Source of the DNA: JAYREN01 sp963663375
GTDB taxonomy: Bacteria > Acidobacteriota > Holophagae > Holophagales > Holophagaceae
Direction of reading: 5' to 3'
Length of the DNA stretch: 64,000 nucleotides
Assembly: GCA_963663375.1 (NCBI GenBank)
Contig: OY760195.1
Location: forward strand, 1,054,001 to 1,118,000
The notes under the pieces were generated by a model. It did no database searches and was not told where the DNA came from. It was given only the letters and a program-made list of their open reading frames with translations. The position numbers and the translations under genes were made by a program. Positions within the stretch are counted from its first letter, which is position 1; each line of letters starts with the position of its first letter. Below are positions 26,260 to 34,165 of the stretch, piece after piece.

Positions 26260-28767
26260 TCAGAGGCCTTTCAGCAGGGGATCCTTACGGGCGGCTTGGC
26301 GCTTGCCTGGGTGCAGGCGTTCCGCCTCCATCAGCAACTGGAGGGCGGCTTCCTTCTGGCCCCGCAGGGCCGAGGCCTGGGCCATGTGGTAGAGGTTGAC
26401 CGCCGTCGTGCGGCGCTCCGCCAGGTTCCTCCGCCCCCAGTCCTGGGCCAGACTTGTTTTGAGGAAGCCCTGGAACGCGGACTGCATCTCGGCCGGACCC
26501 CGGAGGAAATCCTCCTGCAGCCCGGAAAGGAGCGCCGCCATGGAGTGCCCCGGGGGCCATGCGGTGCGGAGTTCCTGATCCAGCCTCATGAATTCCGCCC
26601 GGTCGCCGCGGCGATGGGCCAGCACGGCAAGGCTGGCCCGGATGAGGTTGGAACCGGGATTGTGGTTCAGTCCCGTTTCCAGGCACTGCCGGGCATTCTG
26701 ATCCTGGCCCAGCCAGGCCATGCAGAGCCCCGACGTGAGATAGGGATATTCCGCCTTGGGTTGCAGCCTGCGAGCCTCTTCGTTGTGGCTCAGCGCCTCC
26801 TCCAGATCCCCCCGGTTCTGCAGCAACACCGCCAGACGATGATGGGCGAACCAATCCGTGGGCTTCAGTTCCAGGGCACGGCGGTAGCAGGCCTCGGCCT
26901 TCGCCAGGGCCGCGGCGTTCGTATCGTAGGCGTAGGAATCCCCCAGGATGGCCATGGCCCGGAAATCCGCCGGGTCGAGCTCCACCGCGCGGTCGCCCGC
27001 CACCCGGGCACCGGCCAGATCCCCCTGGCGCAGCATGGCCTCCGCCAGGACCCGGTGGCCCGAGGCCAACCCCTCGTCCAGACTCAGGGCCCTGCGGGCC
27101 TCCTGGACGGCCTCGGCGATCAGGGGCAAGGACTCGGCACGGCCCAGATGGACCCTGGCCGCGCCCTGGGCCAGCTTGGCGGCGGCCAGACCCACCCGGG
27201 CGGGGGCATAGTCCGACTCCGCCTCCAGAGCCTCCTCGAAGAGCTTGCGGGCCATACCGAAGGCCTCGTCATTGCCCTGATCCATGAGCACCAGGCCCTT
27301 GGTGTAGAGCTCTCGGGTGCGGGGAAGCTTGGCCCGGGACAGGATCTGGACCCGGGCCCCGGGGTTGCCTCCGAGGAATTCCGGCAGCCGCTGGGTCAGC
27401 TCGTCTTCCATGTCCAGGATGCTCCTGGATTCCCCCTGGACCTGGAACTGGCCCAGCAGTTCGCCCCCGGCCCCACGCACCACTCGCACGGAGAGCCGCA
27501 GGCGGGATTCGCCGCCCCTGAGGCTGGCCATCACCAGATAATCGGCACCGAGTTCCTGCCAGAGCCGTTCGAAATTCATCTGGCGCCCCTGGCCGATGGC
27601 CTCCCGCACCCGCAGGCGGTCCAGCACCAACAGATCGCCCCGACGCACCAGCCCCATGGCCATGGCATCCTGGAAACTGGTGCCCGCCCAGGCGATCTCC
27701 GCGGGCAGACCCTCCAGCTCCACCGGCAGCACGGCCACCACCTTGCGTCCCTTGCCCAGGTTCGAGCCTTCCTGAACAAAGGCCGGAGCCCGCGCCTTGG
27801 TCCGGAGCACCCCGAACCCGGCCGCCACCACCAGGGTCAGGCCCCCGAGCCCCCAGGCCAGAGCCTTCCTGGATACCCCCGGTACGAGACTGTGTGCCGC
27901 GGGCATGCGCCCGGTGGCCATTTCGAGGGTCAGCGCCTCCAGCTCGACCTGGGTTTCCAGAAGGGATTCGTACCGCTTGGCGGCTTCCTTCTCGAGCATC
28001 CGGTTGATGATCTTCACCAGCGGCCGGGGCAGATCAGGCCGCAGTTTGGCGAGGTTGGGATGCGGCTCCTTGGCGATGGCGTGCAGCGTTTCCACCAGGG
28101 ACGTCTTGCGGAAGGGATGCTGGGCCGCCGCCAGCTCGAAAAGCACCGTACCCAGACTGAACTGATCGGCGGCCGGTCCCTGGGTCGTGCCGAAGACCTG
28201 CTCGGGGCTCATGTAGGAAGGCGTGCCCACGGAGATCCCGGCCTCCGTTTCCCGGGTGAGGGTGAAGGCCTGGGCCGTGGCGCTGGCGGAGGAGGCAGGC
28301 AGCGGGTTGCGCTTGGCCACCCCGAAATCCAACACCTTGAGGGTGCCATCCGGCGCCACCACCAGGTTGTCCGGCTTGATATCCCGATGGACGACCCCCC
28401 TCTGGTGGGCCTGGTACAGAGCCTTGCAGGCCTGGGTCGCCAGATTGATGAGCCTCTGGGATTCCATCCGCGTGCCGATCTCGCTGGTGAGATTCTGGCC
28501 CTCCACGTATTCCATGGCGATGAAGGGCGTGCCTTCCACCTCGCCCGCATCGTAGATCACGGCGATGTTCGGATGCTGAAGTTGGCAGGCGGTCTTGGCC
28601 TCCGCGATCAGGGCCCGCCGCCGTTCCTCGTCTTCGCCCTTGAGGATCTTCAGCGCGACCACGCGCTCGAGCCGTACATCCATTGCCTTCCACACGCGGC
28701 CCATGCCACCTTCGCCGATGAGCTGAAGGAGCCGGTAGGGGCCGAATGAGGAGCTGCTGGGTTCCAT
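26260..28767 (-). CDS. Ser/Thr protein kinase with transmembrane helix and TPR sensor region
   Basis: The 835-residue protein starts with a Hanks-type kinase domain: P-loop GEGGMG (18-23), Lys40 in VALKILK, HRD at 127-129 in VVHRDIKPDN, and DFG at 147-149. A transmembrane helix lies at about 302-321. The C-terminal part starts with a TolB-like segment (KVVAVLPVELEG, then ADYLVMASL) and continues with TPR-like repeats (ALELKPTDWFAHHRLAVLLQ, DYAPARVGLAAAKLAQG). This kinase/TolB-like/TPR layout is common in Acidobacteria. Targets are unknown. Confidence 0.9.
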   Translation of the reverse strand: MEPSSSSFGPYRLLQLIGEGGMGRVWKAMDVRLERVVALKILKGEDEERRRALIAEAKTACQLQHPNIAVIYDAGEVEGTPFIAMEYVEGQNLTSEIGTRMESQRLINLATQACKALYQAHQRGVVHRDIKPDNLVVAPDGTLKVLDFGVAKRNPLPASSASATAQAFTLTRETEAGISVGTPSYMSPEQVFGTTQGPAADQFSLGTVLFELAAAQHPFRKTSLVETLHAIAKEPHPNLAKLRPDLPRPLVKIINRMLEKEAAKRYESLLETQVELEALTLEMATGRMPAAHSLVPGVSRKALAWGLGGLTLVVAAGFGVLRTKARAPAFVQEGSNLGKGRKVVAVLPVELEGLPAEIAWAGTSFQDAMAMGLVRRGDLLVLDRLRVREAIGQGRQMNFERLWQELGADYLVMASLRGGESRLRLSVRVVRGAGGELLGQFQVQGESRSILDMEDELTQRLPEFLGGNPGARVQILSRAKLPRTRELYTKGLVLMDQGNDEAFGMARKLFEEALEAESDYAPARVGLAAAKLAQGAARVHLGRAESLPLIAEAVQEARRALSLDEGLASGHRVLAEAMLRQGDLAGARVAGDRAVELDPADFRAMAILGDSYAYDTNAAALAKAEACYRRALELKPTDWFAHHRLAVLLQNRGDLEEALSHNEEARRLQPKAEYPYLTSGLCMAWLGQDQNARQCLETGLNHNPGSNLIRASLAVLAHRRGDRAEFMRLDQELRTAWPPGHSMAALLSGLQEDFLRGPAEMQSAFQGFLKTSLAQDWGRRNLAERRTTAVNLYHMAQASALRGQKEAALQLLMEAERLHPGKRQAARKDPLLKGL

Positions 28768-28809
28768 GTGCTGAGTCGCCTAGAGGCCATTGTATGGCAG
28801 GCTGATGGA

Positions 28810-29418
28810 ATGCGTCGCCTGACCAAGCCCTGCAGCTTCAAGTTTCGGGAAAAGGCCTCGGTCTTTCTGACAGAGCTGCACCCTGCCGATGGCCCAGAGA
28901 TTCGTGCCGCCATCCTGGCCCGACTGCGGAAGCGAGACTTCGATGCGACCCATCACTGTTCAGCCTGGCGCCAGGGCGCTCCCCTCTCCGCCCAGGGCTC
29001 GGACGATGACGGGGAGCCCTCCGGCACCGCCGGGGCGCCCATGCTCAAGGTGCTGGAGGGCGAAGAACTCACCGACCTTCTCGCAGTCTGCATTCGCTGG
29101 TACGGAGGCACCAAGCTGGGCACCGGCGGCCTGGTGCGCGCCTACACCGAGGGCATCCAAGGGGCCATCGCCGAGGCTCAGATCCAGGGTTTCCTGGAGG
29201 AAATCCGCATTCTTCGCAGAGGCTGCATCCGCATCGCCACGGAGCAGGCGCACCAGCCCTTCGCCGTGCTGGGGGCCTTTCCCGAGGCCGAGATCCTGGG
29301 CCAGGACTTCGATGGCAGCGCCGCGACGCTGCACTTCCGTCTGCCGCCAGAACGCGCTTCCGCACTGGAAGAGGCCTGGCGGGAGCGCAGCCGAGGCGGA
29401 AACGTGGCCTGGGAGTGA
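28810..29418 (+). CDS. YigZ/IMPACT family protein
   Basis: The 202-residue protein carries the UPF0029 signature AWRQGAPLSAQGSDDDGEPSGTAGAPM and then ICIRWYGG-like (VCIRWYGGTKLGTGGLVRAY). Family members resemble the eukaryotic GCN2 regulator IMPACT; the bacterial role is not established. The ATG at 28810 starts the conserved region; an in-frame ATG at 28768 directly abuts the divergent kinase gene and is less likely. Confidence 0.85.
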   Translation: MRRLTKPCSFKFREKASVFLTELHPADGPEIRAAILARLRKRDFDATHHCSAWRQGAPLSAQGSDDDGEPSGTAGAPMLKVLEGEELTDLLAVCIRWYGGTKLGTGGLVRAYTEGIQGAIAEAQIQGFLEEIRILRRGCIRIATEQAHQPFAVLGAFPEAEILGQDFDGSAATLHFRLPPERASALEEAWRERSRGGNVAWE

Positions 29419-29522
29419 CAACGTCGCCTTTCCCCGCGTTCGCCGATTTCCCTCCGCCGTTCGCCGAATGGCGATAGCCGCCCTGGAGTCTGCCCCGTAG
29501 CTTGATCAACAGGAGGTGGTCC

Positions 29523-29924
29523 GTGCCGGAACAACGAACCCATGACCCACGATTCGCCCGGAAACTGGTGGTCGGGATTCTCTGCATGGCCCTGGGCGGG
29601 GCGTTCCTGCTCCACAACCTGAACCTCGTGGATGCCCACCAGAGCCTTCGCTTCTGGCCCCTAGCCCTGGTGATCCTGGGCCTCGAGCGGATCATCAGTC
29701 GCGGTTTCCTTCGGGCCACCGGCGGTCACGCCCTGGTTCTGCTGGGCATCGCCCTCCAGATGGACGCCTTTGAAAAGGCATACTTGTGGATGAAGTGGTG
29801 GCCCCTGGCCATTGTCTGGCTGGGCCTCATCCTCACCCTCCGGGCCCTCTGGCCCCAACTCAAGCCCGAGCCCACGAAGCCCCAGGAACCTTTCTGTCAG
29901 GATCTCAACGAGAGGCAGCCATGA
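29523..29924 (+). CDS. LiaI/LiaF-type small membrane protein (first gene of a Lia-LytTR operon)
   Basis: The 133-residue protein has four predicted helices (KLVVGILCMALGGAFLLHNL, LRFWPLALVILGLERII, HALVLLGIALQM, WWPLAIVWLGLIL). The repeated FWPL/WWPLxxVxLG pattern is that of LiaF/LiaI transmembrane domains (DUF5668-like). A strong AGGAGGTG precedes the GTG start at 29523, with an in-frame TTG seven codons upstream less likely. Its stop overlaps the start of the next gene (ATGA). Confidence 0.7.
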   Translation: MPEQRTHDPRFARKLVVGILCMALGGAFLLHNLNLVDAHQSLRFWPLALVILGLERIISRGFLRATGGHALVLLGIALQMDAFEKAYLWMKWWPLAIVWLGLILTLRALWPQLKPEPTKPQEPFCQDLNERQP

Positions 29925-30628
29925 ACCCCGAAAACGCACCCCGCACCAGCCGTCTGGTCACCCCTGCCCTGGTGGTCGGCATCGGCATCGTCATCTTCGG
30001 GGCGGTCCTCACCCTGGAGAACCTGGGCTTCGAGTACTCCCACATGGTCCTGCGCTTCTGGCCCCTCATCCTGGTAGTGCTCGGTCTCCTCAAGCTGCGG
30101 GCCTGCCAGGGCACCTGCATGAGCGGCTACCTGCTCACCGGGGCTGGCCTCATCCTCCTCCTGAAATCCCTGGGCGGTCACAGCGTGGATGTGCTCATCG
30201 GCCCCATGATCCTCACTGGCGTAGGCATCTTCATCGTGCTCCAGGCCCTCAAACAGCATCGCCGCGTGCCCCCCGAGCTTCAGCAGAGCGAAGGCTTCCT
30301 GCGGGGCAACGCCATCCTGAGCGCCTTCAAGCACCGCCACCAATCCCAGACCTTCCGGGGCGGCGAGCTCACCTCCATCTTCGGCGGCTTCGAGGTGGAC
30401 CTGCGCCAGGCCGTGATCGAAGGCCCCTCCGCCCGCCTCGATACCTTCATCATGTTCGGCGGCGGCGATCTCCGTGTGCCCGAGGGCTGGGAGGTGCTGG
30501 TGCAGGCCACCGCGATCTTCGGAGGCGTGAACGACAAGACGGCCCCCCTGCCCATGGGCACCGAGGTGCGGCCCAGACTGGTCATCACAGGGCTGGTGCT
30601 CTTCGGAGGCATCGAGATCCGGCACTAG
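29921..30628 (+). CDS. LiaF-like membrane protein with C-terminal cell-wall-stress domain
   Basis: The 235-residue protein has an N-terminal set of four helices with the same FWPLILVVLG element as the upstream gene. The C-terminal soluble domain contains GGELTSIFGGFEVDLRQA, IMFGGGDLRVPEGWEV and IFGGVNDKTA. This FGG-rich repeat domain is the LiaF/VraT C-terminal fold. In Firmicutes LiaF inhibits the LiaS kinase until cell-envelope stress. It is translationally coupled to the previous gene and ends 1 bp before the LytS-type kinase gene. Confidence 0.8.
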   Translation: MNPENAPRTSRLVTPALVVGIGIVIFGAVLTLENLGFEYSHMVLRFWPLILVVLGLLKLRACQGTCMSGYLLTGAGLILLLKSLGGHSVDVLIGPMILTGVGIFIVLQALKQHRRVPPELQQSEGFLRGNAILSAFKHRHQSQTFRGGELTSIFGGFEVDLRQAVIEGPSARLDTFIMFGGGDLRVPEGWEVLVQATAIFGGVNDKTAPLPMGTEVRPRLVITGLVLFGGIEIRH

Positions 30629-30629
30629 C

Positions 30630-31700
30630 ATGCATCCCATCCTGAAAAGCCGCGCGCGCCTGGGGGCCTACCTGTTGGGGTGGGCCCCCGTTGCGGCGCT
30701 TTTTGCGGCCCAGGCGGCGGTCAAGGAGGCCCCGCTGCTGGCTGCGGGCATCGTTGGACTGGTGGGCGCCTACACGGCTGCCGTGCTCTTTCTGTCGTCC
30801 TTCTTCCTGTGCCGGGTCCTGCCCCTCGCGACCTCCCGCACCAGCACTCTGATCACCACTTGGGTGGCCTCCTCCTTCGTGATGGGCACCCTGTGGACCG
30901 TGATGATGCTCAGCCTCCTGCGGCAATTGGGGCGCTGGTACACGGAACTGGCACCCTACGGCGAAATGAGCCTGCTGAACCTCCTGGTGGCGGGCACCTC
31001 GGGCTGCATCCTCTACATCCTTACGGTAGCCCTGCACTACCTGCTGATGACCCTGGAGCAGCGGCAGGAATCCGAGCGCCTCGAGCAGGAGCTGCGCCTC
31101 TTGGCGCGGGAGGCCGAGCTGAAGGCCCTGCGGGCCCAGCTCAATCCCCATTTCCTCTTCAATAGCCTGAACTCCATCAGCGCCCTCACCACCCTGGATC
31201 CCAAGCGGGCCCGGGAGATGTGCGTGCTGCTCTCGGATTTCCTGCGCAAGAGCCTCAGGCTCGGCGAGCGCACCACGGTCAAGCTCTCGGAAGAACTGGA
31301 CCTGGCCAAGAACTACCTCGCCATCGAACAGATCCGCTTCGGCGACCGCCTGAAGATCGAGTGGGAGGTGGATGCCTCGGTTGAGGGCGTCGAGATCCCC
31401 ACCCTGCTGCTGCAGCCTTTGGTGGAAAACGCCATCAAGCACGGCATCGCGCAGATTCCAGAGGGCGGAGTGCTCCGCATCCTGGCCTCGGCCCCCGGCA
31501 CCTTCGCCGAAATCCACGTGGAGAATCCCATCGATCCCGATGCCGAGAAGCCCCAGGGCCTGGGGCTCGGCCTGCGCCAGGTGAAGCAGCGACTCCAGGG
31601 TCGGTACGGCAGCCGGACCTTCTTCGAAGCCAAAATCAAGGAAGGGCGACACGAAGTCGTGCTTACCTTTCCCAAGCACCCTGACGAGGTGGAAGCATGA
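30630..31700 (+). CDS. LytS/AlgZ-type sensor histidine kinase
   Basis: The 356-residue membrane protein has about four N-terminal helices (residues 10-140), a coiled-coil linker (EQRQESERLEQELRLLAREAE), and the His_kinase domain RAQLNPHFLFNSLNSI with His174 as phospho-acceptor. The ATP-binding N-box LQPLVENAIKHGI and G-box LGLGLRQVKQRL follow. Such kinases pair with LytTR regulators; the next gene is one and overlaps this stop by ATGA. Confidence 0.9.
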   Translation: MHPILKSRARLGAYLLGWAPVAALFAAQAAVKEAPLLAAGIVGLVGAYTAAVLFLSSFFLCRVLPLATSRTSTLITTWVASSFVMGTLWTVMMLSLLRQLGRWYTELAPYGEMSLLNLLVAGTSGCILYILTVALHYLLMTLEQRQESERLEQELRLLAREAELKALRAQLNPHFLFNSLNSISALTTLDPKRAREMCVLLSDFLRKSLRLGERTTVKLSEELDLAKNYLAIEQIRFGDRLKIEWEVDASVEGVEIPTLLLQPLVENAIKHGIAQIPEGGVLRILASAPGTFAEIHVENPIDPDAEKPQGLGLGLRQVKQRLQGRYGSRTFFEAKIKEGRHEVVLTFPKHPDEVEA

Positions 31701-32455
31701 GTGAACGAACCTATACCACTCTGATCGTGGACGACGAGGACCTGGCCCGGGCCGTGGTCCGCGAACACCTCCTGGCCCATCCTGAAATCCAGATCGTGGC
31801 GGAGTGCGGCAACGGCTTCGACGCAGTCAAGGTGGCCAACGAGCTGAAACCGGATCTTCTGTTTCTCGATATCCAGATGCCCAAGCTGGATGGCTTCGAG
31901 GTGCTGGAACTGCTGGAACCCCAGCCCACGGTCATCTTCGTGACGGCTTACGATCAGCACGCCCTCAAGGCCTTCGAGGTCCACGCGGTGGATTATCTGC
32001 TTAAGCCCTTCGGCCTGGAGCGCTTCGAGGAGGCCCTCCAGCGGGCCAAGGTCCGCCTGGGCACCGGTGAACCTGCGCGGGTGCAGGCCACCGATCTCTC
32101 CGGCACCGCCAAGAGCGATTGGCCCCTGGACCGCATCGTGGTGCGGGATGGCACCAAGGTGACCCTCATCCCCCTGGCCAAGCTCGACTACATCCAGGCC
32201 CAGGACGACTACGTGCTGCTCAAGACCCCCGAGAAGGGGCACCTCAAGCAGCAGACCCTTTCGAGCCTCGAATCCCGCCTGGACCCCAAGCGTTTCCTGC
32301 GCATCCACCGCAGCTTCATCATCCAGATGGATCGCCTCGCCCGGCTCGAACAGAGCGAGACCGAGAGCTGGGTAGCCGTGCTGGCCGACGGCACGCGCCT
32401 GCCCGTAAGCAAGAATGGCTATGCCCGCCTGAAGGACCTGCTGGGCAAGGATTGA
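31697..32455 (+). CDS. LytTR-family response regulator
   Basis: The 252-residue protein has a receiver domain (IVDDEDLARAVVREHL, phospho-Asp58 in LLFLDIQMPKLDG, Thr in FVTAYDQHA, Lys in YLLKPF). A LytTR DNA-binding domain occupies about 135-250, with IVVRDGTKVTLIPLAKLDYIQ, DDYVLLKT, and RFLRIHRSFIIQMDRL. It is the cognate partner of the upstream kinase and the last gene before a strong terminator. Confidence 0.93.
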   Translation: MSERTYTTLIVDDEDLARAVVREHLLAHPEIQIVAECGNGFDAVKVANELKPDLLFLDIQMPKLDGFEVLELLEPQPTVIFVTAYDQHALKAFEVHAVDYLLKPFGLERFEEALQRAKVRLGTGEPARVQATDLSGTAKSDWPLDRIVVRDGTKVTLIPLAKLDYIQAQDDYVLLKTPEKGHLKQQTLSSLESRLDPKRFLRIHRSFIIQMDRLARLEQSETESWVAVLADGTRLPVSKNGYARLKDLLGKD

Positions 32456-32511
32456 CCGGCATTCCGGGCTCCCTCTTTTTCTCAACAAATCCCATTCCCC
32501 CTGCATCCTAG

Positions 32512-32550
32512 TGCTCGCGGTTACCCCGCGAGCATTGTTTGTTATTGTTA
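32512..32550 (+). terminator. rho-independent terminator of the Lia-LytTR operon
   Basis: TGCTCGCGG pairs with CCGCGAGCA around a 5-nt loop and is followed by TTGTTTGTTATTGTTA. Inside the T-rich tail TTTGTT-N6-AACAAA is a further small palindrome (32537-32554) that lies in the leader of the porin gene. Confidence 0.85.
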
Positions 32551-32610
32551 ACAAATCCAAAGCATTCCCTGGCCGCTTCCTGCCGGGGACCGGACAGGAG
32601 TGAGTCCAAC

Positions 32611-33969
32611 ATGACCCCTCGCACCAAGTACGCCCTGACCACGACCCTCGCGCTCATCCTCGCGGGCCTCGCCGCACCTCAGGCCCAGGCCTCCGGCTTC
32701 CAGCTCCGGGAACAGAGCCCCAGCGCCCAGGGCAATGCCTTTGCGGGCATCACCGCCAAGGGTTCGGATATTGGCAGCATGTTCTTCAACCCGGCAACCA
32801 TGACGGCCTTCGAGGGTTTCCAGGTCGTGGCAGGCCTCAGCTATGTGGCCCCCAAGGCCGAGCTGGGCGGCGCCACGGCCACCCGGGCGACCGCCCTGGG
32901 CGCAAGCGTCATCACGGGCGCCGCCGCCCACCCCGATGCCGCGAACAACGCCGTTCTGCCCAATCTCTACGCCATGTGGTCCGTGACCAAGGACTTCAAG
33001 CTAGGCCTCTCGGTGAACGCCCCCTTCGGCCTGGTTACGGATTACGATGCCAACTTCATCGGCCGCTATCACGCCCTGAAGTCGGACCTGAAGACGGTGG
33101 ATGTGGCGCTGAATGCCGCATACCGGCTTCACCCCATGGTTTCCGTGGGCGCCAGCGTGATCTACCGCAAGGTGGATGCCGAACTCTCCAATGCCGTGGA
33201 TTTCGGCGGCATCCTGGCCGCTGTCGGCCAGCCTGTTGCCCCCGGTTCTGCCGATGGCAAGGCCACCATCAAGGGCGACACGACTGTGGCGGGCTTCAAG
33301 GCGGGCCTTACCATCCAGCCCAGCTCCGCCTTCACTCTCGGCCTTGCCTACCAGGGCGCCACTAAACCCAAGGTGGAAGGAACCGCGCACTACGACTACC
33401 CCAATCCGACGGTTGCGGCCGCCATGGCCAATCCCCTTCTGAACCTGGTCAATGGCACGGCCACCGCAGAAGTCGAGCTTCCGGACACCACTTCCCTGGG
33501 GCTTTCCTGGGATGTCACTTCCGACGTAAATGTGGCCTTCGAGGCTGCCCGCACCGGCTGGAGCAAGTTCAAGGATCTCACGGTGAAATTCGGCTCCGGT
33601 CAAAAGGACTCGGTCACCCACGAGAACTGGCGCAACACCATGTACTACGCCCTGGGCGCCACCTGGAAGACCACGGAGGCCCTTACCCTGCGGGCCGGTC
33701 TCGCCACGGACCAAGGCGCCGTGGAGGATGCCTACCGCACGCCCCGCATTCCCGACGGTAACCGCACCTGGTTTTCCGGTGGCCTTAGCTATGCCTTCTC
33801 CAAGTCGCTCGGCGTGGACTTCGCTTACACCCACATCACCGTCAAGGAGGGGCCCCTGGCCCTGCAGGCCGGTACTCCCACAAACTCCGATTTCTTCCGG
33901 GGCAATCTGAACGGCGCCTTCAAGAACAGCATCGATATCCTGGCGATCGCGGCTCGCTTCAGCTTCTGA
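32611..33969 (+). CDS. FadL/TodX family outer-membrane protein
   Basis: The 452-residue protein begins with a signal peptide (MTPRTKYALTTTLALILAGLAAPQAQA). The mature N-terminus SGFQLREQSPSAQGNAFAGI and then GSMFFNPATMTA are the OMPP1/FadL/TodX signature. It ends in an aromatic residue (IAARFSF), as expected for a beta-barrel. Members import long-chain fatty acids or aromatics across the outer membrane. The start has GGAG ten bases upstream; an earlier in-frame ATG is less likely. A terminator follows. Confidence 0.88.
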   Translation: MTPRTKYALTTTLALILAGLAAPQAQASGFQLREQSPSAQGNAFAGITAKGSDIGSMFFNPATMTAFEGFQVVAGLSYVAPKAELGGATATRATALGASVITGAAAHPDAANNAVLPNLYAMWSVTKDFKLGLSVNAPFGLVTDYDANFIGRYHALKSDLKTVDVALNAAYRLHPMVSVGASVIYRKVDAELSNAVDFGGILAAVGQPVAPGSADGKATIKGDTTVAGFKAGLTIQPSSAFTLGLAYQGATKPKVEGTAHYDYPNPTVAAAMANPLLNLVNGTATAEVELPDTTSLGLSWDVTSDVNVAFEAARTGWSKFKDLTVKFGSGQKDSVTHENWRNTMYYALGATWKTTEALTLRAGLATDQGAVEDAYRTPRIPDGNRTWFSGGLSYAFSKSLGVDFAYTHITVKEGPLALQAGTPTNSDFFRGNLNGAFKNSIDILAIAARFSF

Positions 33970-33990
33970 TCGACTTTCCAGAAGAATCAA

Positions 33991-34021
33991 AAAAGGGCAC
34001 CCGATTGGGTGCCCAGTTTTT
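33991..34021 (+). terminator. rho-independent terminator of the FadL-like gene
   Basis: GGGCACCC-GATT-GGGTGCCC is followed by AGTTTTT; a run of A before it also allows use from the other strand. The 144 bp from 34022 to the end of the next gene show no further feature. Confidence 0.9.
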
Positions 34022-34165
34022 GTCGCGCCAGTGGGGGTTCCGGAACGCTCCCACCGCGGATGGGGCTCGTAGGTTTATGGCCCCTTTTTGGTGAAGAGGG
34101 CGAGATTGCTTACCCACCTGCAAAGCTACGCTCTCAGTACGGCCGGGCAAGAGGACAAATCTGCC

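Noticed and set aside
26296..28749. An 817-codon open frame antisense to the Ser/Thr kinase gene
   Set aside because: It mirrors the kinase codons; the sense frame has complete kinase motifs and a TPR region, while the antisense product has low-complexity Gly/Pro/His-rich sequence. High GC makes long shadow frames common.
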